Source: Pelargonium nanum (taxonomy: Eukaryota; Streptophyta; Magnoliopsida; Geraniales; Geraniaceae). Taken from it: DNA of 37,739 bases. Positions within the stretch are counted from its first letter, which is position 1; the number at the start of each line of letters is the position of its first letter. Positions 1 to 11,643 of this stretch are shown piece after piece. The notes under the pieces are model-generated. The model was not told the DNA's origin. It did not search any database and worked only from the letters and a program-made list of their open reading frames with translations. The DNA lies in the NCBI GenBank assembly GCA_036897485.1, contig JAYMTF010000382.1, positions 1 through 37,739 on the forward strand, read 5' to 3'. The position numbers were made by a program, and so were the translations under genes.

Positions 1-1824
1 AGAAGCAGAAGTAGAGAGATAAATTATATTATTCCAAATATATCCTTAGTTAAGTATCTGTAATAATCTTTAAACATCAGTATTTTACTATTTTAGAACC
101 TATTAAAGAAGAACTAGAGGCTACGTATGTTGACGGAACCGGCGGCAGCCACCGCGCATGGCAACGCACCGCCACCAGCAAACATGACGGTGCTTCACAG
201 CACCATTAATGGTGGCCAATAAAAACAGAAGGAAAAAAAGAGAGGTGAAGATGAAAAATGGAAAAATAAAGTGAGCTCTTGTTACTGTAATGGAGATGGT
301 GGCTAATACAATACAAGCTAATGAGGATAAGAACTTAAATAATTAGGGTTTTAGATGAGTTGGGTCATGGACTTTAAATATAGACCCATATTTTAAAGAA
401 AAAATTACTAGTTTATTAGCCCAAGCCCAGTATTGCCTTTTAATACTTACCCTCTATTATTATAAAAATATTATATTAGCTTATGTTTATACATGCAATA
501 TTTTTAAATTTTATTTCATATGATACATTTTTATTATGTAACATAACTATTATTGTATGTACTTTTTAGTTATTTTACAACACCAATATAATTTGGAACA
601 AAACTTTATTTGCTTGTGTTTATGACACAAAAGCAATTTTATTTGCTTCAACCTACTTCTACAAGCAAACATACATAGCTTTTAAAAGCCACTTAGAAAC
701 AACTTTTGGCTTTTGAGTAGTGTTACCAAACAAGCCCTTAAGGACTGTGAAATGACTTATTTGCCCTTGTGTTCTTTCTTCGTAACGACATGTTATATGC
801 GATTTGTAACTTGTCGAGAGCTTGTGACTTGTCTCTTAGACGCTCATTCGAGTTTCAAGATTTCGCATTTAAGGGATCTTGTTTCATGTGATTTGTCTCG
901 CTTTTGGGCAGCTAAAAGGCGTCTCAAGGAGGAGTCTTCTTATGAATAAGGTTCACAGTGGGCTTGAGTAAATGCGCGAGGCGATTGGATGGAATCTTGC
1001 CAAGTAGAGCTTAGCACTACAACGTCAAAGTCGAGGGTGAGAGTGCGACACGAGGAAACATAGTATGACGGGGCACAACCAAGTGTTCTAACGCCTTGTC
1101 TTAGTCAGTCGAGAAAGAGCGCATATATCGATGCTAGTAAAGATGTGTGAAGTTTGTGGAACATTGCGACCTTGCAACAAACAACATGGGTGTGGCAGTG
1201 GCCACATTGCGAGATAATGTTTCGCCATGAGATTGAGACAAATCTTCTTATGTTGTATGGAAGAGGTTTGACCCAACCAAGGGTTGAGCTCGTTTTCACT
1301 AAATGAACCCACACAAATTTGTACCAAAATCCAATTAAATACACATTTGTACCATAAATATATAACATCAACTCTCGAATACATCAAGGGGAAAATAATA
1401 TTTTTACGACAAAACTAACATTGTTACAAAATGTTTGGTCCGTTGACACGTGAAAATAGTTAGGTAAAAATAATAATTAAGATTTAACCGTGAACTTTAA
1501 CACACTATGTTAAATTATCTATAAACTAAATAGTTATAAATACGTAAGTGTGAGTGTATGACGTAAATATGAACATCACTCCAGAGAAAGAAAATTTTGT
1601 ACAGAACTCGGAATAAATAGCAATTTTCATGAAAAAATATTATTTTTTAAAAATCAAATTTGATATAAGCTAAATTTAATCATATGAAGTAAAGCGGTTT
1701 ATTTTGAAAATTAGTTTAAAATCGGTTTGTTAGTTACTTTTACTGGTAAAAAAAATAAATCGAACACAGTATTTGCAATTAGGAACTCAAAAACAAAAAA
1801 ACAAAGTGAAGAAGAAAACAAAAA
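1..1824. other. Upstream intergenic DNA with transposon-like remnants
   Basis: No supportable gene. A GC-richer patch near 120-200 has no usable ORF. Around 600-740 the text (poly-purine leader, then a run ending GTTACCAAACAAGCCC) resembles the end of a plant DNA transposon, but I could not find its partner end. Positions 950-1140 are again GC-richer with no clean reading frame. The open frames seen here (for example 713-949 and 1088-1387) have no recognisable domain and look like chance. The last 100 bases before 1825 must hold the promoter and leader of the reticulon gene; I see no clear TATA box. Confidence 0.5.
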
Positions 1825-4488
1825 ATGGATTGCAGAAGCGAAGTTGGGAAGCCGATGATAGTGTTGATCTGTGGAAGCTTAGTGTACTACCACTGCGCTT
1901 ACCGGAATTCGAGCCTCCTCTCTCTCTTCTCCGACGTCCTCATCGTCCTCCTCTGCTCTCTCGCCATCCTCGGCCTCCTCTTTCGCCAATTGAACATCTC
2001 GTCAGTCTTGATTTCTTCGATTCCCTGTGATTTTCTCTGATTTCTGATGTCAATTTTGTGTTTTTTGATCGATTAGGGTTCCTGTTGATCCCATAGAGTG
2101 GCAGATTTCGCAGGAGACTGCTAATCGATTCATAGCTTGCTTGGCAAACACCGTTGGTGCCGCCGAGTCGGTTCTTAGGGTTGCGGCGACCGGACACGAC
2201 AAGCGGCTCTTTCTTAAGGTTAGCGATTATTTTAAAATATGCAATTTGTGAATTTTTGTGATGAATTGGCTATGAATTTGTGCGAGAATTTGTTTTTGAT
2301 TTGAGTTGAGAAAGCATTAATTATCCAGACATTCGTATGATTTATGGATTGATTGTGTGTTGTTCATGGAAATTGTTTGTCAGTAGACGTATTTTGAAGG
2401 CAATTTGTGAATTTTTGTGATGACTCAGCCATGAATCTATTGAGAATGTGTTTCTAATTTGAATTGAGAATGCACAAATTATCACTTTCATGTGATATAT
2501 GGATTGATTGCGTGTGTTCTTCGTGGAAATTCTTTTTCAGTAGACGTATTTGTTTATATTGTTACCGGTGAGAAATATTTTGTTTTTTGAAAATTTTGAA
2601 GGCAATTTCTGAATTTTTGTGATGACTCATTCATGAATCTATGTGAGAATTTGTTTTTAATTGGAATTGAGAAAGCACAAATTATTTCTACGTTCACATG
2701 ATTTATGGATTGATTGTGTGTGTTGTTCGTGGAAATTGTTTTCAGTTTTGTGAAGGCGCATTTGCTTGTATTCGTACCAATGATTAAATACCTTTGCTGT
2801 TGTTTCAACACATATGTCTCTAGACTCTCTACCATCCAATCGCATGCCTTATCACAACCTTAATCAAGATTGATGAATTAGGAACTTTCCATCATAGTGA
2901 AGGAAGCTGCCAACCATTACAAGAGGGGACTAAGACATATGAGTTGAAAATTTTAGTTTAAGACTTGAATGGAACTATCTCACATGATATGTCACTTTCT
3001 AATGAAGAAGGATAAGAGACTCTTTTGAGAACCCTTTTGTTTTCAGTGAATTGAAAGTAACTTCCAAAGCAAGATAATACTTCAGGGATCAAGTATTTGA
3101 TCCTCAGCAAGCAACTTTGGCCCAAAAATGTATTTGCATAAACCAGTGACTGAAAAGTATTACTGGTATTCAGTGAGTATGGATAACAGACTTCAACTGT
3201 AGACAAAAAATGGGTTTCTCTGTTTTAGTATTTTAATGAAAATATGAGTAATGAATTACATCAAACTATTGTTAACGATGCCAACTCTATATTGTGTTTA
3301 ATGATGAACCTTTATTTTATCATTTTGCATAGTGGTGGCTCCACATATGTTTCAAGACAATCTAGATTAATTATTGTATTTAGATGTACTGTACAATTTC
3401 TGATTTGCATCCTTTATCCACTGAAATTAAATCCTCAATAAGGATTTACTTACCATAGCTGTTGTTTATTTATTTTTTGTCTCACTTTGCATACAACAAA
3501 GTTGAGAACTGATATCACTTATAAACCTCTCTTCAGGTGGTGGTTTCTCTTTACATACTGTCTGCTTTGGGGAGATTGGTTTCAGGTGTAACAGTTGCTT
3601 ATGGTGGTATGTTTGCTAATTATGTTCATCTCTTTATTGCTTACGAGTTTGGTACTTCAACCGCATGTCACAATTTTGGGAGTTGGTTGGTTGTTTTGTC
3701 ACTTTTGTTAAGGTTTTCTTGTCATTTGCATCGCTTCTTTGCCATTAGTATAGACATGAGAAGTAAGCTACAAGATCATGAAACAAATTTGAGGAATACC
3801 GTGTTTCTGTGACATGCACACAGTCACAATACAATGTTTATTACACCTGTTAATGAATGTTACTATCGAGTCGTATACTTGGATTCCATAATTAGATATT
3901 CTGTATGATAGTTTGATCAGAATTAGATAAATAAGGTGGGCTGAAATTACAAGGCCTTTACTTGAAACCAATCTTATTAGTTGTTACTTGAGATCCAAGG
4001 AAGACCTCCTGAGTCCTGATGATAAGAAGGCATCATTTCTTATGGTTGAAACAAAGGTAGCATTTGGATTATAATTTTTATTCAGGAATTTGAATCAAGA
4101 ATAGTAATGGGAACAAGATGCTGACAGTTCTTGTTTGATGAAAATGGCTCTTTAATGGGACTCTCAATTCCACTCCATTTTTTTTTAAATCCAAATGCTA
4201 CCTAAGATGCTATCCCATCTGTTGCTCCTCTCTATTCATCAGTTTTTTAGGAAAAAAAATTCTATGCCAACAAAGAAAGTAGTATTTATTCTGTATCTGG
4301 AATTTTCTATATCTTTGTTCCATGCAATGTGTGACAATTTCCCTCATTTGGAACGGATTCGTTTGTTTGGAACAGGATTGTGCTTGTTTTGCCTCTACAT
4401 GTTAGCCGAGAACTCGCAATCAATCAGCACCTGTCTATCTTGGCTTTTGGGAAGAAATGGCGCGGCTCTGGATAACGATAACATGTAG
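1825..4488 (+). CDS. RTNLB23: Reticulon-like protein, RTNLB22/RTNLB23 type, four exons
   Basis: Exons 1825-2000, 2077-2218, 3537-3606 and 4376-4488 join in phase to 167 codons (166 aa, stop TAG). All three introns are GT-AG. The protein starts MDCRSEVGKP and is two hydrophobic hairpins joined by a polar loop. Residues about 10-55 and 107-150 are membrane-like; the loop includes DPIEWQISQETANRF. The C-terminus (LGRNGAALDNDNM) is short and polar. This is the reticulon homology domain of the small plant RTNLB22/23 branch, ER proteins of about 160 aa; reticulons shape tubular ER by wedging into one leaflet. The ATG at 1825 is chosen because it is the first of the coding frame and gives the family length; an overlapping frame from 1773 is a shadow. 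Intron 2 (1,318 bp) holds a triplicated repeat and intron 3 a MITE. B22 and B23 cannot be told apart here, so the symbol is provisional. Confidence 0.88.
2241..2757. repeat. Three-copy tandem repeat in intron 2 of the reticulon gene
   Basis: Copies start at 2241, 2400 and 2602, each opening with GCAATTT[GC]TGAATTTTTGTG. They run about 159, 202 and 156 bp. The middle copy carries an extra segment of roughly 45 bp (about 2550-2595). Shared landmarks in each copy are a 'tttatggattgattg' type block and a 'gtggaaatt' block, in the same order. Confidence 0.85.
4055..4203. mobile_element. Short inverted-repeat element (MITE-like) in reticulon intron 3
   Basis: The left end AGGTAGCATTTGGATT (4055-4070) reappears as its reverse complement at the right end (4188-4203). 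About 149 bp, AT-rich, no coding capacity. The target duplication is unclear (left AAA, right TAA around the GGTAGC core), so superfamily assignment (Tourist/Harbinger-like) is only an inference. Similar ends occur at 21119-21290 and 37137-37250. Confidence 0.6.
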
Positions 4489-5089
4489 CCTACACTTCCT
4501 TTGACCTACTTGTATCTGCCAATTTGTAGTGTTCCTATTCTTTTGGGTACATTTGGTTTCTTCTATAAATGCAACTTTGTCTCAGTTCCTCTTCTTTTGG
4601 AGTTGAATTGTTTTTTTTATTGAGATATATATACGCATGAAGTACCAATAATATTAGAATTTTCGCTTATGGAAATACATTCGAAAAGCTTAAACTTATA
4701 ATCGTTATGCTTCCAAATGGTTACATGAAATAATAAAAAAATAACACGAATAAAAAAAATCTCACAGCCAAACCAAAATTCATATCCGAACACATCCTTA
4801 AAATTTCATGTAGCGTACAAGATTGGCTCAACTACATGTTTGAGCAGAAGTACAAGATGGCTCATGAGAACCCAAAACAAGCAAAATTCATGCATAAAAA
4901 GACATTGGTTTTTACAATCTCCAAAAGCATGACCCTATATATCTCTTTCCCAATAGTTTTATGACAAGAATGCACAAGCTATGCTCAAGTTCCTTGCAGC
5001 ATAATTTATTATTTTTTGCCAGACTTCTTCTATGCAAAATGGTGATATATACAAATGAGCAGCTTAGCAATTCTTTTCTTCGTTATGTT
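4489..5089. other. Convergent 3' ends of the reticulon and ETR1 genes
   Basis: The two genes point at each other and their stop codons are about 600 bp apart. The region must contain both 3' UTRs and polyadenylation signals. It is AT-rich, with AATAA-like strings on both strands. No ORF or structured element is evident. Confidence 0.5.
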
Positions 5090-8000
5090 TTAGGCCTCAA
5101 ATAGAATGCGATGCTCTAAAAGTTTGGACAAGACATTTCTCATTTTATCTACCGAAACTGGTTTCAGAATAACACCTTCCATGCCGACTCTCAAGCAGTT
5201 TTCTTTGGTTACCTTGTCTATGTTGCTGGTCAACGCTACTATAAGCGGCCTCTCGTGGCGCTTCATGAATTTTTCGTGAATGCGAACAGCAATTTCGTGA
5301 CCATCTATGCCAGGCACACGAACATCCATGAAAACCACCTTGTGATCCTGAGAAACAATGCGCAAGCACTCTTCGGAGGAGCTTACAGTTGTCACATCAC
5401 ATCCCAAGTGCATAAGAATTCCTTTTGTCACCATCCTGCTAATGCTGTACAACCACATAAAATTTTGACATTAGTGACGATGCTATTTGAATTCCCATTA
5501 ATAAGGTCCTATTGTTGTCCATATCTTGCACGGCTCAAGCCCAAAACTCCCTTCATGGAAGCTTCTAGAGACTTAGGTTCTCCCCATTTCAGCAAACTTA
5601 GGATCATTCTAGAAATATAGAACTTCCTCCATGTATTACTAGAAAGTATAGAATAGTGTATAGAGTCAATTTCAACCGTTGATTGTATAGTATAAACATA
5701 GAGTGATCATTTGCATAAACTATCTCAAAATTGTAAACTTTATTGGTGTAATAAAGCATATCTTTCAAAGTTCTTTGGCTGACTTAGTATTTGTTTGGAT
5801 GCCTCCTAAAGTGGATTAAAGCTTGGCTTAAGCCATATAAAATCCTAATAATAATATCCAAAACTATAACAAAAGATGGGAAATGACAATTTTACTAACC
5901 CATTTTCATCCATAAGAAGAACTTTCAGCCTTGAAAAATCTGTTTGACTCTTTTCCGCTGATACTTTAGGCATCAAAGGTAGCTTAGGTTCGTTTGATCG
6001 CTCCGGAATTCCAAGTTTTACAACAAAAGTAGCAGTACATCCTTTGCCAGGGCCTTCACTATCAATCCAAATGTGTCCGTCCATAAGATTTACGAACCTG
6101 ATCACACATAAATTATACAATGAAATTTAATCCTCGATCTAGAAAGATAAATCGCAGTCCGCAAAAGTATATTCAAACACAATGTAATGCCTACAAAGCT
6201 AAAACAAAAATTGTACTATATTGACGCACCTCTTGCAAATAGCTAATCCAAGTCCATTGCCACCAGAGTTCTTAGTTGATACTGGTTGAGATTGTGCAAA
6301 TTTGGTGAACAACTTGGGCATATCTTGGGGATTAATTCCCAATCCTGAATCTTTTATCTAAACCAGAAGAGAAATAAATAATATGCATAACTATTAACAC
6401 AACATAAATGAACATACAAAAAAACAAGGATAGAAATCTAGACATCCAAGAAACAAACCTGTACACGCATGTAAAACTGATTGTCACTTAATACTGAAAA
6501 GAAGTCGGGAGCTCGAGGATCTCTTACAGATTCTGATTTTGCAACAAAAGCAGTTACTGATATACTACCCTCTTTTGAGAACTTTACAGCATTACCCACA
6601 ACATTTAGCATGATCTGAACAAGACGTTTTTCATCACCAATGACATACTCTGGTAAATCTGGAGATACATTTAATGTGATATACAACTTCTTGATAGATG
6701 CAATAGGCTTGATTAAGTTAAAAACCTGCAATGGAAAGATGCATCTTAATACATAATCAAGATCCACAAGTACTCAACAAAATCCATCTAGGTTCTAATA
6801 ATATCCACAAAGGCAAGTGAAAAATATAATTAACTAGCATGGGTGCATAATCAAACCTCTCTGAATACAGCATGAAGGTTAAAAGTTCCAATGTCTAGTT
6901 TAAGACTCCCATCTTCAAGCCTTGACAGATCTAACACATCATTTATAAGAGTAGCCAAAAGGTTACTGCTTTTTAATATAGTTTCCACCATCAGGCGCTG
7001 CTCAGATGTCAGATCCGTTTCCTGTAGTAAGGAAGAAAGTGCAATTATTGCATGCATAGGAGTTCTCATCTCATGGTTCATAACAGCCAAGAAATCATTG
7101 CGAGCACGAATTGCTGTTTCTGCTTCTCTCCTGGCCATGTCAAGTGCCACATTCTGCTCCATAAGAAGATCCCTTGCCCTCATCGACTCTTCTAATATAG
7201 CAGCATGTGAAAGTGCTACCGCTACCTGAATAATAAGAATATGCCAATAAGCACCTCTAAACACCTTAGCAAAAAACAAACCAGTAAACATTCTTGGCTC
7301 TTAAGATGCCACTTAAAAGAAAAAAGGGTGGCCTAGTGCACAACATTGCCACCATTGTGCGATCTAAACTAATAAAATTGAAGAATTTTTCTGTCAAAGA
7401 CACTCTGCATTTACAAATATGTTCAAGTAACTCTTTCTTGCATGTGTCCCTCCTCCAGAAGCCCACAGAAAGAATTAACTACAGAGGAACAAGAACGTGA
7501 TTCACATCTTGTAATCCAAAATACTTTTATGGTGTGTTCGATAACCATCATTTCATTTGAAATGCTGGATTTGAGCCAAATGAGGTGTTTAGGAACTCCA
7601 ATAATTTGGATTTGAATTTGACTCAAATCCAATAGCATTCAAAAAAAGACTAGAACATGAGATTTCAAATGACAACTCTTACCTTGTCATTTGAAATTCT
7701 ATGGTTTCCCAAACATTATATTTGTATTTAAAATACAACATTTCAAATTCAAAATATCGACGAATTTCAAATCAAATCAACGTTCCCAAACGCAACCTTA
7801 GTGATTTTGTATTATTCCTTAGATTGAACAAAAGAAAACCAATGCATTTAGCCCTTTCAATTAAGCAAATATTAGAAAAAGATAGATCTCATTTAGCCAC
7901 TTACAGATAACTTGAACAGTTCCAGAGCAAAGAATACAGACACAACAAGAAACCAGTAGTCATAAAGCATAATAAAAGTAAGTTGCACACAGAATTTGAT

Positions 8001-8994
8001 TTCAACATTTTCCTTTACCAAGCAGAAAAAAATAATGTGCTAATGTAATGCAAGCAAACTAAAAAAGAAAAACAAAGTAATGCCATACTTGATCAGCTAC
8101 TACTTCCACCAGCTCCAATTCGTGGACATGCCATTGCCTTGCACTATCTGATGGAAGCATCAAAACCATCATAGCATAACGTTTTGTTGAAAGTTCAGGC
8201 CAGTCATTGATTTGGAAATTGGAAAGATGTAAAAGCGGTACCCGAACAGCAACAACTTCCCCAGCTACGTATTTTCCTGCAAGAGGTCGTAACCTTGCTA
8301 TAGGGGAATTTGGTGATATTTTTATCGCACGGTTGCTACTAAAAACCTGATTGAGCACAGGAAGATGGATGGGTACAGTATATCCTATTGGATTCTGTTG
8401 ACGAAGCGTATGTGAAAGTTGAAGCTCTAAACCAGTCCGCGTTGGCATCCACAAGGCACATTCTTCCAATCCCAAAGTTCTACCCAGCTCAACAAGAGTG
8501 GTCTTTAGTATAGTATGTCTATCGAGTGTGCTTCTGATCTCATGAGTCAGCATCCTAACATGTCGACCAGTCTCTTCCTGTGTACGAATCAGACCCATTT
8601 CTCTATCAAGCTCTGCAGCCTTGTTTTTCAAAAATAGTTCTCGAGTCTTTACACTCAACAGATCAGGAATAATGTGAACAAGCATAAGGGCAGTCACACA
8701 TGAGACTGCAGCTGTCATAAGCTTTGCGGTGGTCATTACTATTACCACAGTTCTTGTATGCACGTTAAAAGTCCATAAGTTAATAAGATGTGTCGCCCCG
8801 CACAAAACAATGAAAGCACCAAACTGAACAAGGACCCACTTATATGGAAACACCGCCGATTTTTTAACGAAGTAGATCAGCTCTAAAGGGATTGAGAAGT
8901 AAGCAATCGCGATAAAGAAATCTGAGATATATTGGTATTTCATTAATAGGTCATCGGCCGGCCATTGTGGCTCAAAACAATTGCAAGCCTCCAT
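5090..8994 (-). CDS. ETR1: Ethylene receptor ETR1, complete, six coding exons
   Basis: Exons in transcript order: 8994-8089, 7225-6857, 6725-6459, 6357-6230, 6097-5900, 5444-5090. They total 2,223 nt (740 aa) against 738 in Arabidopsis ETR1. It opens [17 protein letters not shown] and has three membrane segments (about residues 22-105). C65 and H69, the copper/ethylene ligands, lie in [14 protein letters not shown] domain follows, then the histidine-kinase dimerisation motif [10 protein letters not shown] with H353 exactly where ETR1 has it. The N-box is [14 protein letters not shown]1 is [11 protein letters not shown] and G2 is [14 protein letters not shown]-terminal receiver has the phospho-acceptor D663 in VVFMDV and the lysine of LKPVS. 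The receiver separates it from ERS1; the intact kinase motifs and lack of an extra N-terminal segment place it in subfamily 1. The ER-membrane receptor represses ethylene signalling through CTR1 when unliganded. All introns are GT-AG. Intron 1 holds a MITE. Confidence 0.97.
7530..7797. mobile_element. Tourist-like MITE in ETR1 intron 1
   Basis: Left end GGTGTGTTCGATAACC (7531-7546) and the reverse complement of the right end, GGTTGCGTTTGGGAACG (7781-7797), form imperfect terminal inverted repeats. Both are followed inwards by ATTTCATTTGAAAT-like text. TTA lies at 7527-7529 on the left and at 7798-7800 on the right, as expected for a PIF/Harbinger (Tourist) 3-bp target duplication, though one base at the left edge is ambiguous. 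About 267 bp, non-coding. Confidence 0.65.
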
Positions 8995-9041
8995 TGCCGT
9001 TGAATTGAACAGAATCAGTCAATTCTTCCTCTTAAGCATTC
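8995..9041 (-). other. ETR1: ETR1 5' leader, second exon
   Basis: On the minus strand a pyrimidine/AG acceptor (TTGTTGCAG) precedes 9041, and the exon runs straight into the ATG at 8994. It carries a six-codon upstream ORF (9039-9019) just after the junction. ETR1 genes commonly have an intron in the 5' leader, which supports this reading. Confidence 0.7.
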
Positions 9042-10498
9042 CTGCAACAACAAGAGATAGAAAAAATAAACTACCCTGCCCACTAATACATTATTATTTG
9101 AAACGCATTGGATGGCGAGTCTTAGCTTATGTCAAATGAAACCATTAGTAAAGTCAACTCAAATACGTGATCTATCTCTGTCGCAAAAGGGACTAGCATG
9201 ATGTGAGCTGTTAAGCATTCCCCAACACATAACATAATAATGCAATGCACCACAATCTTATCCTCTACATTTACTCTTTTTCCAGCCACAAGAAAAAGAG
9301 GTGAAAGAAGGGACCCTCAAACAGGGGTATACTACAGGGTTTTTGACATTACAATTATGAAGCACAAAAGGTATATGTTTCTTCCTGTATAACGATATCA
9401 TCATTGGTATGCACTGAGGTCTCGGCTTTGGTGATTCTTATAACCTTATCCAAAAAGATTAGATCTTTTCCCTTGAATATGCTTTTCAAAAATTATACCA
9501 CAACAACCCAACTCTTATCTGCATACACCCCACACAGCACCACACTCATTAGGACTCTGAGTCTCACATTCATGTATACTAAAACCCGTACCTTGATGTA
9601 AAGAAGATGATATTAAGGTTATGTTCTCAATCAGTATAATGCGCAATCAAATTTACTTGCTGATTTCAATGATTACAGTTCGTGCAGAGAATGAAAACAA
9701 GTATTGAGCAAAAATAAGGGGAATCAAATTGTCAGCTAGAGCAGAACATAGAAGAGAGCAATAGCACCTCCATTTGCAGATTGTGAAGAGAATAAAAAAC
9801 AGATAATTAAAATTTTAACCTCAAATTCAGCTTCCTAATCCTCCATTTTCAACTCAAATGATTCAATTTCTAAACCTTCTGAACTTAAATTCAACCACTA
9901 GAAAAATCTAAAAACATTTTCGCTAAAAATTAAGTATATGCAACAAATTAAAAAAAAAAAAAACAACAATACTCAAATTCAGCTTCCTAATCCTCTGTTT
10001 CCAACTCAATTTTTTTAATTTCTAAATATTCTGAACAGAAATTCAATTTCTATAAAAATCTAACACTTTCACAAAAAAATAGGTATATACAACAAATTAA
10101 GAAAGAAAAAAGCAACTGTATTCGAATTCAGCTATCGAAACCTCCATTTCCAACTCAATCTATTCAAATTTTAAAGCTTCTGAACTGAAATTCAATCTCT
10201 AGAAAAATCTAACAACATTCTCGGTAATATGTTAAGAGGAAGAAGCAACAGTACTCCAATTCAGCTTTCAAAGCCTCCATTTCCTTCTCAATCAATTCAA
10301 ATTCAAAAGCTTCTGAACTAAAATTCAATCTCTAGAAAAGAAGAGCAACTCAAATTCAGTTTCCGATTCCATTTCCAGCTCAATTTATTCAATTTCTAAA
10401 GCTCCTGAACTGAAATTCAATCTCTACAAAAATCTAACATCATTGTTCGCTAAAAATTAGGTGTATGCAACAAATTAAGGAAAAAAGAAGCAACATAC
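9042..10498 (-). other. ETR1: ETR1 5'-leader intron
   Basis: Donor GTATGT begins at 10498 on the minus strand and acceptor CAG ends at 9042, giving a 1,457-bp intron. Nearly half of it (9821-10493) is the tandem repeat described separately, and the repeat stops five bases short of the donor. No coding capacity; the open frame at 9404-9601 (+) has no recognisable content. Confidence 0.65.
9821..10493. repeat. Five-copy tandem repeat filling part of the ETR1 leader intron
   Basis: Copies begin at 9821, 9973, 10122, 10255 and 10350, with variants of TCAAATTCAGCTTCC. Lengths are about 152, 149, 133, 95 and 144 bp. Each contains, in order, a 'cctccatttcc-aactcaa' block, a 'ttctgaac-gaaattcaa' block, a 'ctagaaaaatctaa' block and (except the short fourth copy) a 'caacaaattaa'-type A-rich tail. 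Divergence between copies is substantial, so the array is not recent. Confidence 0.87.
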
Positions 10499-10700
10499 CT
10501 CACTTTTGTCAAAAACAATCAAGAGACGAGAGCTCTCATCGATTCAGCGATCATCTATGGCTTTTTGACTGAGTGAGCCATGCGAGGCTCACACCGAAAC
10601 CTTCAGAAGATCAATCCACTCCTTCTTCTTCGATTCGATTCGATCACAGAGAGAGACAGAGAGAGCAATTTCTGCAGTTTCTACTTTCTGCTCTTTCTTC
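10499..10700 (-). promoter_or_regulatory. ETR1: ETR1 5' leader first exon with short upstream ORFs
   Basis: The right edge (transcription start) is a guess; the donor side at 10499/10498 is read from sequence. On the transcript strand there are two tiny upstream ORFs: ATG at 10581 with 8 codons ending at 10555, and ATG at 10554 with 11 codons ending at 10519. They sit one directly after the other. Together with the one across the leader junction, they could dampen translation; that is inference. Confidence 0.5.
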
Positions 10701-11643
10701 AGTGTGAAACAAGTAGTAGCCGTACAAGCAGCTCGCCACTCACCTGCCTGTCACCTACCATAAATCAAGGACCAATGGCTTTCACTTACTTTTCGCTATC
10801 GTGGTCCTGTTGAAATGTGTGCGCATATTGTATAGAGAGACGGTCGGTTCCAGTCGGTCAGTTAAAAATGTGGGGCCCGCTGGTGACATCCGGTGATTGG
10901 AGCGGACGGTGGAGAATGGAGCGATGATGGTGACGAGCGTCACAGTCCGGGATATAATGATGAAAGACAAATATAGAAATGGTCCAGATCCTCTTCACAT
11001 TACACAAAAGGCAACAAAAAAAAGCGGTTCAGTGTTAGAAATTAAAACCACGGGTCTCTTAAAAGTCAAGCCTCCTCTACATTTATTTTAGGAGAAAACT
11101 ATCAGTCAGTTTTCTTGAGAAAATAAAAGAAAAACTATTAAAATAATTTTCTCAATTATTGTAAATTCGAGCAAAAATAGTTCTGTGGTTTAGTTTATAT
11201 TGATTTTCTTTGGTCAATCTTTCAAAGAAGACGTTATAAATATATTGCACATTAAGTATCGGCGTTACATTTCGTTATTCAAATATGTGACTTAACTAAA
11301 TTGATATCATTTTGAAACGTCGAAAATGAAATATTAAGAATTTTGAATGTCGTTTTTATTACTAGATATGTAACATCCGTTAACTATGTAATTTAATTAA
11401 TTTGATATATTTTCACTTTCCATTTTATTCGTTTTTTTTTCAATAATTGTCAAATCAATATGGCATAAAATTATTTGAGAACTAAATTGAACAAATTTTT
11501 ACAATTCAAGGAGCCACTTTCAATATTTACTTGGAATAACTGAACATTAATATAACAAATCACCAATACTCACTAAACTATTGATAAGTTTGAAGATGAT
11601 CTTTATTGTGCAACGGTTGTTTTAGTTATTAAACATAATCAGA
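10701..11643. other. ETR1 upstream region and AT-rich spacer
   Basis: Positions 10700-11000 are GC-richer and presumably the ETR1 promoter; no convincing TATA box is visible on the minus strand. Positions 11090-11640 are AT-rich and contain a low-copy-looking sequence with no ORF. Short open frames at 10580-10813 and 10897-11091 (+) lack any domain and overlap the presumed leader and promoter. Confidence 0.4.

Noticed and set aside
1088-1387. 99-codon minus frame
   Set aside because: No domain, no signal, overlaps a second frame of similar length; composition unlike the real exons.
1773-2030. 85-codon frame overlapping reticulon exon 1
   Set aside because: Proline/arginine-rich shadow frame; the reticulon frame has family sequence and joins correctly to later exons.
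5255-5620. 121-codon + strand open frame
   Set aside because: It is antisense to the ETR1 receiver exon and continues into the intron; no domain of its own.
8059-8088. Extra residues VWHYFVFLF at the end of ETR1 exon 1
   Set aside because: Read-through past the GTATGG donor at 8088; the next exon restores the family sequence VAVALSHAA.
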